A DNA stretch of 64,000 bases, taken from NCBI RefSeq assembly GCF_000820515.1, contig NZ_JXDG01000054.1, positions 1 to 64,000 of the forward strand. Direction: 5' to 3'. Below are positions 17,735 to 29,251 of this stretch, one piece after another. Below the pieces are notes generated by a model. That model was not told the origin of the DNA. It was given only the letters and a program-made list of their open reading frames with translations, and made no database searches. The number at the start of each line of letters is the position of its first letter. Position 1 is the first letter of the stretch. Source of the DNA: Pseudomonas batumici. GTDB lineage: Bacteria > Pseudomonadota > Gammaproteobacteria > Pseudomonadales > Pseudomonadaceae. A program made the translations under genes and the position numbers.

Positions 17735-18178
17735 ATGTCCCTGTCCAGCGTTTTCAACATTGCCGGTACCGGCATGAGTGCCCAGACCACTCGCCTGAAC
17801 ACCGTCGCCAGTAACATCGCCAACGCCGAAACCGTCTCGTCGAGCATGGACCAGACCTATCGTGCCCGTCATCCGGTGTTCGCCACCATGTTCCAGAACG
17901 GCCAGGGCCAGACCGACAACTCGCTGTTCCAGAGCCAGGACGGAGCGGGCGCCGGCGTTCAGGTCATGGGCGTGGTCGAAGACCCCAGCAACCTTGAAGC
18001 CCGTTATGAGCCGAACCATCCGGCCGCTGACGCCAACGGGTATGTCTACTACCCCAACGTCAACGTGGTCCAGGAAATGGCCGATATGATTTCCGCCAGC
18101 CGTTCGTTCCAGACCAACGCGGACATTATGAGCACCGCCAAAACCATGATGCAGAAGGTCCTGACCCTCGGTCAGTGA
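17735..18178 (+). CDS. flgC: Flagellar basal-body rod protein FlgC
   Basis: 147 residues, a proximal rod subunit. It begins SLSSVFNIAGTGMSAQTTRL with ASNIANAETV, and ends with the FlgC pattern EMADMISASRSFQTNADIM. It sits 3 bases after flgB and 15 before flgD. Confidence 0.96.
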   Translation: MSLSSVFNIAGTGMSAQTTRLNTVASNIANAETVSSSMDQTYRARHPVFATMFQNGQGQTDNSLFQSQDGAGAGVQVMGVVEDPSNLEARYEPNHPAADANGYVYYPNVNVVQEMADMISASRSFQTNADIMSTAKTMMQKVLTLGQ

Positions 18179-18193
18179 TAAGGGGCGATTTCC

Positions 18194-18928
18194 ATGACCA
18201 CGGTTTCCAGCACTTCGTCGAGTACCAGTACTTCGACACTTGATACGATCATTGCCAACTCCAAGAAGACCACTACCGGCAGTACCGACGCGCTGGGCAA
18301 TGCCATCAGCAGCGCCGCCGGCGGCCAGACGCTGGGCAAGGACGCGTTCCTGCAACTGCTGGTGACCCAGCTGAAGAACCAGGACCCGCTCAACCCCCAG
18401 GACAACAGTGCCTTCGTCGCACAGTTGGCGCAGTTCAGCAGCCTGGAAGGTATCCAGACGCTCAACACCAGCGTGAACAACATCTCCAGCTCCTTCCAGT
18501 CGTCCCAGGCGTTGCAGGCGTCGTCGATGGTCGGGCGTTCGGTCATCGCGCCGGCCACCCAGGCCGTGGTCGATACCAGCAAGACCTTCACCGGCACGGC
18601 CGTGGTTCCAAGCTCCGTCAGCGATGTGACCCTGAAGATCACCGATTCCAGCGGCACCGTGGTCAGGACCATCGACATGGGCTCCCAGGCGGCCGGCAAT
18701 GCCGCCTTTACCTGGGATGGCAAGAATGATGCGGGCACCTTGTTGTCCAGCGGCACCTACACCTTCAATGCCTCCGCGCCGATCAGCGGCACGACCACGG
18801 CGCTCACGACCAACCTGCCGGCGACCGTCAGCAGCGTGACCCTGGGTCAGAACGGCGGCGAAATGATGCTCAACCTGGCGGGCGTGGGCAGTGTTGCTCT
18901 GTCCAAAGTCCAGACCATTGGCCTGTAA
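18194..18928 (+). CDS. flgD: Flagellar hook capping protein FlgD
   Basis: 244 residues, scaffold for hook polymerisation. A Ser/Thr-rich N-terminus of about 45 residues leads to the conserved GKDAFLQLLVTQLKNQDPLNP. The C-terminal half (ITDSSGTVVRTIDMG, FTWDGKNDAG, GTYTF) is the Ig-like and Tudor-like cap domain. Confidence 0.95.
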   Translation: MTTVSSTSSSTSTSTLDTIIANSKKTTTGSTDALGNAISSAAGGQTLGKDAFLQLLVTQLKNQDPLNPQDNSAFVAQLAQFSSLEGIQTLNTSVNNISSSFQSSQALQASSMVGRSVIAPATQAVVDTSKTFTGTAVVPSSVSDVTLKITDSSGTVVRTIDMGSQAAGNAAFTWDGKNDAGTLLSSGTYTFNASAPISGTTTALTTNLPATVSSVTLGQNGGEMMLNLAGVGSVALSKVQTIGL

Positions 18929-18959
18929 GAGCCGACCAACACGAAGTAAGGAGTGAACC

Positions 18960-20255
18960 ATGTCTTTCAATATCGGTTTGAGCGGTCTCTCTGCGGCCAG
19001 CAAGCAACTCGACGTCACCGGCAACAACATCGCCAACGTCAACACCACCGGCTTCAAGTCTTCCCGTGCGGAATTCGCCGATGTGTACTCGGCGACCAAG
19101 CTGGGCACCGGCGCCAAGACCATCGGTAACGGCGTGAACCTGGCCAACGTCTCGCAGAACTTCGGCAACGGCGGCATGGACAGCACCGGCAACGTGCTGG
19201 ACATGGGCGTGCAGGGCAACGGCTTCTTCGTCCTGAGCGGCAACGGTTCCCTGAGCTACACCCGTGCCGGCACCTTCAAGACCGACAAGGACGGCTACGT
19301 CACCAACACCGACGGCACCGCGAAACTGCAAGGCTTTGCCGCCGATGCCAACGGCAACATCATTCCGGGTGTGCTGACCAACCTGCGGATCGACACCTCG
19401 AACCTGTCGCCCCAGACCACCACCAAGATCGGCTCGACCCTCAACCTCGACTCCAAGTCGGCGGTGATTGCCACGCCGTTCGATGCGACCAATACCGCGA
19501 CCTACACCAAGCCGTTCAGCACCACGATCTATGACACCCAGGGCAACTCCCACTCCCTGGACCAGTATGCGGTCAAGACCGGTTCCAACACCTGGAACGT
19601 CTATTCGCTGATTGATGGTCGCAATCCTAATGGCACGGCGGCAACCGTGGGTGGGGCCACCGACCCTGTCCCGGTGGCTGTGACCTTTGACTCCGCGGGC
19701 AAGTTGGCGAGCATTGGCGGTGTCGCTGGCCAGACCTCTATTACCGTTACCGGTTGGGTGCCCGGCACCGTCACTGCTGGTGTCTGGGCGGCGAACGGCG
19801 CGGCCTCGAACGCCGCCGGCATTGCCGTCGACTTTACGAAAACCACCCAGTTCAACGCCGATACCGCCCGTAACGCCATCACCAACGACGGTTACGCCAC
19901 TGGCCAGATCACCGACGTCACCATCGATGCCACCGGTGTGATCTCGGCCAACTTCAGTAACCAGCAGCACAAGGCGATCGGCCAGGTGGCCCTGGCGACC
20001 TTCACCAACGAGCAAGGTCTGCAGGCCGTCGGTGGCACCAGCTGGAAAGAAACCTTCTCGTCCGGCCAGCCGGCCTTTGACGGCGGTACGGTCGGCACCA
20101 ACGGTTCGATCGTTTCCGGTTCCCTGGAGGCCTCCAACGTCAACCTGACCAGCGAGCTGGTGGACCTGATCAAGGGCCAGAGCTACTACCAGGCGAACGC
20201 CAAGACCATCTCCACCCAGAGCAGCATCATGCAGACCATCATCCAGATGGCGTGA
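18960..20255 (+). CDS. flgE: Flagellar hook protein FlgE
   Basis: 431 residues, the structural hook subunit. The N-terminal rod/hook motif (GLSGLSAASKQLDVTGNNIA) and the C-terminal EASNVNLTSELVDLIKGQ and YQANAKTIST bracket variable surface domains rich in Thr, Asn and Gly. A terminator follows at once, so the operon stops here; flgF and the ring genes are not next to it. Confidence 0.95.
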   Translation: MSFNIGLSGLSAASKQLDVTGNNIANVNTTGFKSSRAEFADVYSATKLGTGAKTIGNGVNLANVSQNFGNGGMDSTGNVLDMGVQGNGFFVLSGNGSLSYTRAGTFKTDKDGYVTNTDGTAKLQGFAADANGNIIPGVLTNLRIDTSNLSPQTTTKIGSTLNLDSKSAVIATPFDATNTATYTKPFSTTIYDTQGNSHSLDQYAVKTGSNTWNVYSLIDGRNPNGTAATVGGATDPVPVAVTFDSAGKLASIGGVAGQTSITVTGWVPGTVTAGVWAANGAASNAAGIAVDFTKTTQFNADTARNAITNDGYATGQITDVTIDATGVISANFSNQQHKAIGQVALATFTNEQGLQAVGGTSWKETFSSGQPAFDGGTVGTNGSIVSGSLEASNVNLTSELVDLIKGQSYYQANAKTISTQSSIMQTIIQMA

Positions 20256-20283
20256 TGCGGCCTGACTGAAAGCGCTTTGCAGG

Positions 20284-20308
20284 AAAGCCCCTTGAATGGG
20301 GCTTTTTT
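20284..20308 (+). terminator. Terminator after flgE
   Basis: The stem AAAGCCCC / GGGGCTTT has a short loop and six T, 28 bases after the flgE stop. Confidence 0.88.
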
Positions 20309-20347
20309 GTGCCTGTGATCATGAATCCAGCCGGCAACATCGACCTC

Positions 20348-20450
20348 CTGTAGGAGCGAGCTTGCTCGCGATGGTCGTTAACGATGACGCGGGGCATCTG
20401 ATACCCCGCGGTGCCTGGGCTACCCTCGCGAGCAAGCTCGCTCCTACAGG
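20348..20450. repeat. REPIN (paired REP palindromes), GAGC type
   Basis: Two copies of GTAGGAGCGAGCTTGCTCGCGA in opposite orientation flank a 54-base spacer that contains its own palindrome. It lies between the convergent flgE and nrdA genes. The inner spacer recurs, reversed, in the element at 37908-38019. Confidence 0.92.
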
Positions 20451-20455
20451 CAAAA

Positions 20456-20492
20456 GAAAACCCCCGCCAGGCAGGGCCTGACGGGGGTTTTT
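20456..20492 (-). terminator. Terminator of nrdA
   Basis: The arms CCCCCGCCAGG and CCTGACGGGGG, flanked by A and T runs on each side, lie about 35 bases past the nrdA stop. It can act in both directions. Confidence 0.85.
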
Positions 20493-20526
20493 CAACCAGC
20501 GCGGTGAGGCGCTGGCCTGGCTCGGC

Positions 20527-23427
<2,901 letters not shown>

Positions 23428-23790
23428 GGGTGTCTCCACGTTCTCTATGTTTGTTTGGGCACCACGAAGGTGCCCACCGTTCTGTCCTGAAGCACTACAA
23501 CCGAGCGATGTCGGGCATAACCACTTCGAGACAGAGGAAGGGGGCCGTCGGGCGCCGCTTCCATGCCGAAGTTTTCAACGCCGCGGGTCGCTGACCCGAA
23601 GCGGTATTCCTGGTGGGTGACAGTTTTGTCCTGCAACACCCGTACCGTTTTCCCACGCAAGAGGGGGGAGAACGGCTGCCATCCGCATCTGCGGTTTGGG
23701 CTTTCAAATCGGTGTTTAGTTCAACCCCGCGGATGCAAGAAAAGAGCTTGAGTTCCTGACGCGAAATGTGGTTGGGGATTTTGGGCGAAA
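23428..23790 (-). other. Long untranslated leader of nrdA
   Basis: About 360 bases without a supported gene lie between the nrdA start and its operator region. Short open frames here have no ribosome sites or family resemblance. I see no cobalamin-riboswitch core. The stretch is probably the 5' untranslated region of nrdA plus filler. Confidence 0.4.
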
Positions 23791-23837
23791 ACCCTACATG
23801 TTGGGTTTTTTTGCCGCCGAGCTACAAGATAATGCGT
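23791..23837 (-). promoter_or_regulatory. Pair of candidate NrdR boxes upstream of nrdA
   Basis: ACCCTACATGTTGGGT (23791-23806) and CTACAAGATAATGCGT (23822-23837) match the palindromic NrdR consensus acaCwAtATaTwGtgt at about 12 and 11 of 16 positions. Their starts are 31 bases apart, three helix turns, which is the known spacing of paired NrdR boxes. NrdR represses ribonucleotide reductase genes when dATP is high. Matches are by eye. Confidence 0.55.
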
Positions 23838-23864
23838 TTTTGGGGGCGATTGCAACGTGCTACC

Positions 23865-23885
23865 TGTGGATAAATCTGTGCGTAA
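23865..23885 (-). promoter_or_regulatory. Candidate DnaA boxes upstream of nrdA
   Basis: On the minus strand the perfect DnaA box TTATCCACA (23865-23873) is preceded by TTACGCACA (23877-23885), a near match in the same orientation, 12 bases away. DnaA control of nrdAB through such boxes is known in E. coli. Function here is inferred. Confidence 0.5.
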
Positions 23886-24165
23886 TTTGTGTATGAAAGC
23901 TTGAAACAGCATGTAGGCCGCGGCAGGGCGGGATTGGACCACCCGTCATTGTTTTTTACCGCTGCAACCGCCCCTCGCGCGGATTTTTGCGGGCGCGCAC
24001 CCTATCACAAAAAAAGCCCATGACCGAGTGCAAATCCAGGTGTGTGTACGATTGCCGGTCGTTGCTACAATCGGCCGGCGATACCCTTTCTATATCCTCC
24101 CAAATCATGACAAAAAGACGGGCGGATCCTTTTCAATGCTGGATATTCGTATGCAGAGGTCGCCC

Positions 24166-24888
24166 GTGGAGCAAGCCTGGCAGGTATTGATAGTCGAGGA
24201 TGACCAGCGTCTGGCCGAACTGACCCGTGAGTACCTCGAGAGCAACGGCTTGCGGGTCTCCATCGAGGGCAACGGCGCCCGGGCCGCCGAGCGGATCATC
24301 GCCGAACAGCCTGACCTGGTGATTCTCGACCTGATGCTGCCCGGCGAGGATGGCTTGAGCATCTGCCGCAAGGTGCGCGAGCGCTACGACGGGGTGATCC
24401 TGATGTTGACCGCGCGCACCGACGACCTCGACCAGATCCAGGGGCTGGATCTGGGGGCCGACGATTATGTCTGCAAGCCCGTGCGCCCGCGCCTGTTGCT
24501 GGCGCGTATCCGTGCGCTGCTGCGGCGCGGCGAGGCGCCCCAGGGCGGCACCGGGGAAAAGGTCCGGCGTCTGCGGTTCGGCCCGTTGGTGGTCGACAAC
24601 GCCTTGCGCGAGGCCTGGCTGAGCGAGGTCGGGATCGAGCTGACCAGCGCCGAGTTCGATCTGCTCTGGTTGCTGGTGGCGAATGCCGGGCGGATCCTGT
24701 CTCGCGAAGAAATCTTCACGGCCTTGCGCGGCATCGGCTATGACGGCCAGGACCGCTCCATCGATGTGCGCATCTCGCGCATCCGGCCGAAAATCGGCGA
24801 CGACCCCGAGCATCCGAGGCTGATCAAGACCATTCGCAGCAAAGGCTATCTCTTCGTTCCCGAAGCGTGTGCAGACTTGCCGTCGTGA
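24166..24888 (+). CDS. OmpR-family response regulator (RstA-like)
   Basis: 240 residues from the GTG at 24166, which lies 7 bases after AGAGG; in-frame ATGs at 24136 and 24151 are possible but have poorer sites. The receiver domain has EDD, the acceptor in LVILDLMLPGEDG and Lys in VCKPVRPR. A winged-helix domain follows (LTSAEFDLLWLLVANAG; RSIDVRISRIRPKIG). The gene beside nrdA in P. aeruginosa is the same type. It ends in a 4-base overlap with its kinase. Confidence 0.9.
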   Translation: MEQAWQVLIVEDDQRLAELTREYLESNGLRVSIEGNGARAAERIIAEQPDLVILDLMLPGEDGLSICRKVRERYDGVILMLTARTDDLDQIQGLDLGADDYVCKPVRPRLLLARIRALLRRGEAPQGGTGEKVRRLRFGPLVVDNALREAWLSEVGIELTSAEFDLLWLLVANAGRILSREEIFTALRGIGYDGQDRSIDVRISRIRPKIGDDPEHPRLIKTIRSKGYLFVPEACADLPS

Positions 24889-26495
24889 ACTCGATCTTCC
24901 TGCGCATCTACGGTGGCATGTGCGCTGCGCTGGTGCTGGTGGCGTTGCTCGGGGTCCTGGCCCTGCACCTGCTCAACCAGGCGCGCGGCGAGCAGTATCG
25001 CGAGCACCTGGCCCACGGCACCTTCTCGCTGATGGCCGACAACCTGCGGCCGATGGACGAAATCGAGCGCCGCCGGGCCCTGGTGGTGTGGGAGCGCTTG
25101 CTGGGCATTCCGCTGTCCTTGCAGTCGCTGGCCGATGTGCACCTGGATCTCGGCCAGCGGACCCGTGTGCTGCGGGGGCAGGCCCTGGTGGAACAGACCG
25201 GGCCTTATGCGGCGAAAATCTATCGACTGGTCAGCGATCCGGAACAGCTTGTGCTGACCGGCGAGGTCCAGCAGATCAGCGAGCAGCTGGCCCGGGCAAC
25301 CATCTATCTGCTGGCCGACGAGTTGGTTCGCTATCCCTATGCCGAGCAGCCCGGGCGCCTGGCGGCGCTCAAGCGTGACAAGGGCTTTGGTTTCGACATG
25401 AAGCTGGTCACCCTGGACCAGGCCGCCATGGATGAAGACCAGCGCCGGCGGATCAGCGAAGGCGACACGGTCATGGCCCTGGGCAAGGGCGGCGATTCGA
25501 TCCGGGTGTTTGCCGGCCTCTCCGGTACGCCCTGGGTCCTGGAAATCGGCCCGCTGTATCAGATGGACCCCTATCCGGTCCAATGGCTGGTATTGATCGC
25601 CGTGCTCGGCTTGAGCCTGATCGGCCTGATCGTCTACCTGTTGGTGCGGCAGCTGGAGCGGCGGCTGCGCGGCCTGGAGTCGGCGGCCACGCGGCTGGCC
25701 CAGGGCAGCCTGGAAACCCGCGTGCCGGCGGGTGGTGCCGACTCCATCGGACGCCTGGCCGCGGCGTTCAATGGCATGGCCGAGCACCTGCAGCGGTCGT
25801 TGATGATCCAGCGCGAGCTGGTGCGAGCGGTGTCCCACGAGTTGCGCACCCCGGTGGCGCGCCTGCGTTTCGGTCTGGAAATGATCGGCGATGCGCAGAC
25901 GCCCGAGGCGCGGCACAAGTACATGGAGGGCATGGACAACGATATCCAGGACCTCGACCGACTGGTGGACGAGATGCTGACCTACGCCCGCCTGGAGCAA
26001 GGCACCCCGGCCTTGAACTTCCAGCGGATCGACCTCAGTGCCCTGGTCGACCAGGTGATCGGTGAACTGGCGCCGTTGCGGGTGGAGGTGCGGGTCACGC
26101 GCGGGTTGTGCTTTCCGTTGGCCGACGGGGGCGAGGTCTGGGTCGAGGCCGAGCCGCGTTATCTGCATCGGGCCTTGCAGAACCTGGTCAGCAACGCGAT
26201 GCGCCATGCGCAGTCCCAAGTTTGTATAAGCTATCAGGTCGGGCCATTGCGCTGCCGGGTGGATGTCGAGGACGACGGCCCCGGTGTCCCGGAAAGTGCC
26301 TGGGACCGGATTTTCACGCCGTTCATGCGCCTGGATGACAGCCGGACCCGGGCCTCGGGTGGGCATGGCCTGGGGTTGTCCATCGTGCGTCGGATCATTC
26401 ACTGGCACGAGGGCCGGGCGCTGATCGGCAAGAGCCAGTTGCTCGATGGCGCGTGCTTCAGCCTGAGCTGGCCACGGTATCAGGGCAAGAGCTGA
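24885..26495 (+). CDS. Sensor histidine kinase (RstB-like)
   Basis: 536 residues from GTG at 24885, overlapping the regulator stop (GTGA). A membrane segment near residues 8-30, a periplasmic sensor of about 200 residues and a second membrane segment near 230-255 precede a HAMP domain. Then come the H box VSHELRTPVARLRFGLEM, N box NLVSNAMRHAQ, G1 VEDDGPGVP and G2 GGHGLGLSIVRRI. It phosphorylates the regulator encoded upstream; the signal is unknown. Confidence 0.92.
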   Translation: MNSIFLRIYGGMCAALVLVALLGVLALHLLNQARGEQYREHLAHGTFSLMADNLRPMDEIERRRALVVWERLLGIPLSLQSLADVHLDLGQRTRVLRGQALVEQTGPYAAKIYRLVSDPEQLVLTGEVQQISEQLARATIYLLADELVRYPYAEQPGRLAALKRDKGFGFDMKLVTLDQAAMDEDQRRRISEGDTVMALGKGGDSIRVFAGLSGTPWVLEIGPLYQMDPYPVQWLVLIAVLGLSLIGLIVYLLVRQLERRLRGLESAATRLAQGSLETRVPAGGADSIGRLAAAFNGMAEHLQRSLMIQRELVRAVSHELRTPVARLRFGLEMIGDAQTPEARHKYMEGMDNDIQDLDRLVDEMLTYARLEQGTPALNFQRIDLSALVDQVIGELAPLRVEVRVTRGLCFPLADGGEVWVEAEPRYLHRALQNLVSNAMRHAQSQVCISYQVGPLRCRVDVEDDGPGVPESAWDRIFTPFMRLDDSRTRASGGHGLGLSIVRRIIHWHEGRALIGKSQLLDGACFSLSWPRYQGKS

Positions 26496-26535
26496 ACCCG
26501 GGGCGATCACTGATTTTGTGGGCGGCGTGTTCCCC

Positions 26536-26636
26536 TGTGGGAGCCCGGCTTGCCGGCGATGGCGTCCGCGTCGGCGCCGCAAGGCTCAAGGGCCTCATCG
26601 CTGCGATGCGGCGTCCCGACAAGCCAGCTCCTACAA
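26536..26636. repeat. REPIN, degenerate, CGGC type
   Basis: GTGGGAGCCCGGCTTGCCGG at the left and AAGCCAGCTCCTAC at the right form imperfect opposed REP arms, between two convergent genes. Both arms have drifted from the usual sequence. Confidence 0.7.
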
Positions 26637-26647
26637 AAAAGCGGTGT

Positions 26648-27382
26648 TCAGGCTGGGATGGCGACCAGGCTCAGCAATTGTCCTTCATGCAGGCCGAACT
26701 GCGCCTGCAGTTCGCTGCCATTGCGCCATTCACTGGACAGATCGGTCAGCAGGCGCAAACGCACTTGCCCGTGGAGATCCCATTCGAGCACTTCGGCGTG
26801 CTCGAAGTAAAAGCGCTTGCGCACCAGTGGGTAGAGGGCCTTGAACAGGCTTTCCTTGACCGAGAAGGTCAGGGTCACCAGCAGGGCGAGCTGCTCGGCG
26901 TCGCCGGCGGCCATGCGCTGCATCTCGGCCGGGGTGAGGATCTCGCCGGCCAGTCGCTCGGCCCGCTCGGCGCTCAGCAGGTCTTCCAGGTCCATCCCCA
27001 GGCCTTGCCAGTGGCGTTTGGGCGCGACGATGGCGGCGGCCCGGCCGCTGCCATGGGTGATGGAGCCGGTGACATGGGCCGGCCAGATGGGCGCACGGTC
27101 CTCACCGATGGCGGGAACGTGGTCGGTACCGTCCAGTTGCCGCAGGGCGGCGCGGGCACAGAGGCGTCCGGCGAGGAATTCGGCCTGGCGCTTGGCCACT
27201 GAGCGTTGAATGCTGGCGGGCGGTTCGATGCGGCTGCGCTGGAAGTCGTCCGGGACCAGCTGGGACGGGGTGAACCGGGTGCTGAGAAAGACGCCATGCG
27301 CCACCGTCTCGGGCAGCGGCCAGTGGGCGTCGAGGGGCGTGCAGCAGGCGGGCAGGGCTGGGAGGCTGTTCATGTCCGGCAT
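26648..27382 (-). CDS. pcpS: 4'-phosphopantetheinyl transferase PcpS
   Basis: 244 residues. It moves the phosphopantetheine arm of CoA onto acyl, peptidyl or aryl carrier proteins; in Pseudomonas PcpS serves both primary and secondary metabolism. Motifs of the Sfp/EntD group: RQAEFLAGRLCARAAL, GSITHGSGRAAAI, LGMDLEDL and the metal/CoA motif FSVKESLFKALYPL. The start may be nine bases downstream (MNSLPALP); no clear ribosome site decides this. Confidence 0.92.
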   Translation of the reverse strand: MPDMNSLPALPACCTPLDAHWPLPETVAHGVFLSTRFTPSQLVPDDFQRSRIEPPASIQRSVAKRQAEFLAGRLCARAALRQLDGTDHVPAIGEDRAPIWPAHVTGSITHGSGRAAAIVAPKRHWQGLGMDLEDLLSAERAERLAGEILTPAEMQRMAAGDAEQLALLVTLTFSVKESLFKALYPLVRKRFYFEHAEVLEWDLHGQVRLRLLTDLSSEWRNGSELQAQFGLHEGQLLSLVAIPA

Positions 27383-27448
27383 TTTGCCGGGTTGGGGCGA
27401 CGCTGGGTAGTGGTCGACTCGTCTGCGTGGTCAACCCCGAAACGCTGT

Positions 27449-27536
27449 CTGTAGGAGCCGGCTTGCTGGCGATAGCGATGGTGAATGTTACATCGCAATC
27501 GCCAGCAATCGAGCGTCGACCGGCCGCTCCTACAGG
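27449..27536. repeat. REPIN, CGGC type, with one variant arm
   Basis: The left arm GTAGGAGCCGGCTTGCTGGC is standard. In the right arm the central four bases are replaced by a 17-base segment (27509-27525), read on the minus strand as GGCCGGTCGACGCTCGA. The same replacement appears at 37917-37933. Confidence 0.85.
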
Positions 27537-27574
27537 TTTCGCGGTGCGTTCAAGATTCCATTTGGCAGCGTGGC

Positions 27575-28366
27575 TCAGCCAAAGACCTTCTTCAGGAACG
27601 CCCGCATATCCGCCCACGAACTTTCATCGGCGGCCTTGTTGTAGCCGATATCCGGGCCACCGTGATCGCCGTGGCTCAGGCGATCCGCGTCCGGGTTGGT
27701 GAAACCGTGCTTGGCCCCTTCCAGGCTGACGAAGCGGTAGTCGGCGCCGGCCTTGTCCATTTCCGCCTTGAACGCGCTGACGTTTTGCGCGGTGACCATG
27801 CTGTCCTTGGCACCATGTTCCACCAGGATCCTGGCCTTGACACTGCCCGGCGTAGCCGGTGTGTCGGTCGCCAGGGCGCCATGGAAACTGACCACGCCGG
27901 CCAACGGCACGCCCCGGCGCGCGGCGTCGAGCACTACGCCACCGCCGAAGCAGTAGCCGATGGCGGCGAGTTTGTCCGGATTGGTCTGCGGCTGCTGTTT
28001 CAGCAGCTCGAGCCCGGCCTGGAAACGCGCGCTGGCGGCGGCGCTGTTCTGGGTCGCGGCCTGCATGAAGGCCATGGCGTCTTTCGGGTGTTCGGTGTTC
28101 TTGCCCTCGCCATACATGTCGATGGCCAGGGCGCTGTAGCCCAGGGCCGCGAGGTCGCGGGCGCGGCGCTTGGCGTAGTCGTTGAGCCCCCACCATTCGT
28201 GCACGACCACGACGCCCGGCCGCGGGCCCTTGATCGCGTCGTCATAGGCCAGATAGCCGATCATCCGCGTGCCGTCGGGGCTTTGGTAAGGAATGCTCCG
28301 GGTCTTGATCTCGGCCTGGGACAGGGTGCTCAGCGCGAGCAGAAAAACAGCGAGTAACAGCCGCAT
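27575..28366 (-). CDS. Dienelactone hydrolase family protein, secreted
   Basis: 263 residues with a signal peptide (MRLLLAVFLLALSTLSQA). The alpha/beta hydrolase core has the nucleophile elbow GYCFGGG (Cys, as in dienelactone hydrolase), VVHEWWGLND near residue 53, an acidic residue in VEHGAKDSMV and the His in GAKHGFTNPDAD. It probably hydrolyses esters or lactones in the periplasm; the natural substrate is unknown. It stands alone between a REPIN and phoP. Confidence 0.9.
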   Translation of the reverse strand: MRLLLAVFLLALSTLSQAEIKTRSIPYQSPDGTRMIGYLAYDDAIKGPRPGVVVVHEWWGLNDYAKRRARDLAALGYSALAIDMYGEGKNTEHPKDAMAFMQAATQNSAAASARFQAGLELLKQQPQTNPDKLAAIGYCFGGGVVLDAARRGVPLAGVVSFHGALATDTPATPGSVKARILVEHGAKDSMVTAQNVSAFKAEMDKAGADYRFVSLEGAKHGFTNPDADRLSHGDHGGPDIGYNKAADESSWADMRAFLKKVFG

Positions 28367-28573
28367 TGCAGGTTCTCCCGAAAAAAGGTGATACCGGCCA
28401 AGCCTAGACGATCCAATGTGTTCAGGGGGAGTTCAGGGCTGCCTGTTTACTCTGTATCAATGATGATGCGCGAATCTGCTGCTTGCCGGTCGGCCGTGTC
28501 TTTCATGAAACACTTTGGCAGAACTGAGTTACCGTTATGGGTGAAGCGATACCGGTAGCGTTGGGAGAGCAGT

Positions 28574-29251
28574 ATGAAATTGCTGGTGGTAGAAGACGAG
28601 GCGTTGCTGCGCCATCACTTGCAGACCCGCTTGAGCGACAGTGGTCACGTGGTCGAGGCGGTGGGCAATGCCGAAGAGGCGCTGTACCAGACCGAGCAGT
28701 TCCATCATGACCTGGCGGTGATCGACCTCGGCCTACCGGGCATGGGCGGGCTGGACCTGATCCGCCAGTTGCGTTCGAGCGACAAGGTATTCCCGATCCT
28801 GATCCTCACCGCGCGCGGCAACTGGCAGGACAAGGTCGAAGGCCTGGCCGCCGGTGCCGACGACTACCTGGTCAAGCCCTTCCAGTTCGAGGAGCTGGAG
28901 GCGCGGATGAATGCCTTGCTGCGGCGCTCCAGCGGCTTTACCCAGTCGACCATTACCGCTGGCCCCCTGCTGCTGGACCTCAATCGCAAGCAGGCCTCCC
29001 TCGACGACCAGCCCCTGGCCCTGACGGCCTACGAATACCGGATTCTCGAATACCTGATGCGTCATCACCAGCAGGTGGTGGCCAAGGACCGCCTGATGGA
29101 GCAGTTGTACCCGGACGACGACGAGCGTGATCCGAATGTGATCGAAGTGCTGGTCGGGCGCCTGCGGCGCAAGCTGGAAGGGCCGGTCGGGTTCAAGCCG
29201 ATCGATACCGTGCGGGGACTGGGCTACCTGTTCAACGAGCGCTGCCGGTGA
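28574..29251 (+). CDS. phoP: Response regulator PhoP
   Basis: 225 residues, OmpR family. The receiver domain has EDE, acceptor DLAVIDLGLPGMGG and Lys in LVKPFQFEEL; the winged helix has LTAYEYRILEYLMRHHQQVV and VLVGRLRRKL. It controls genes for low magnesium and cationic-peptide resistance. The ATG follows GGGAGAG. It overlaps phoQ by 4 bases. No oprH lies before it, unlike in P. aeruginosa. Confidence 0.95.
   Translation: MKLLVVEDEALLRHHLQTRLSDSGHVVEAVGNAEEALYQTEQFHHDLAVIDLGLPGMGGLDLIRQLRSSDKVFPILILTARGNWQDKVEGLAAGADDYLVKPFQFEELEARMNALLRRSSGFTQSTITAGPLLLDLNRKQASLDDQPLALTAYEYRILEYLMRHHQQVVAKDRLMEQLYPDDDERDPNVIEVLVGRLRRKLEGPVGFKPIDTVRGLGYLFNERCR

Noticed and set aside
23428..23790. Possible cobalamin riboswitch in the nrdA leader
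   Set aside because: No B12 box or other recognisable riboswitch core could be found, and the gene is the B12-independent class Ia enzyme.
24846..26582. 578-codon open frame antisense to the RstB-like kinase
   Set aside because: Shadow frame; the opposite strand has all histidine kinase motifs.
28444..28460. Possible PhoP box before phoP (TGTTTA-N5-TATCAA)
   Set aside because: Only one half-site matches the (T)GTTTA repeat; too weak to report as a feature.
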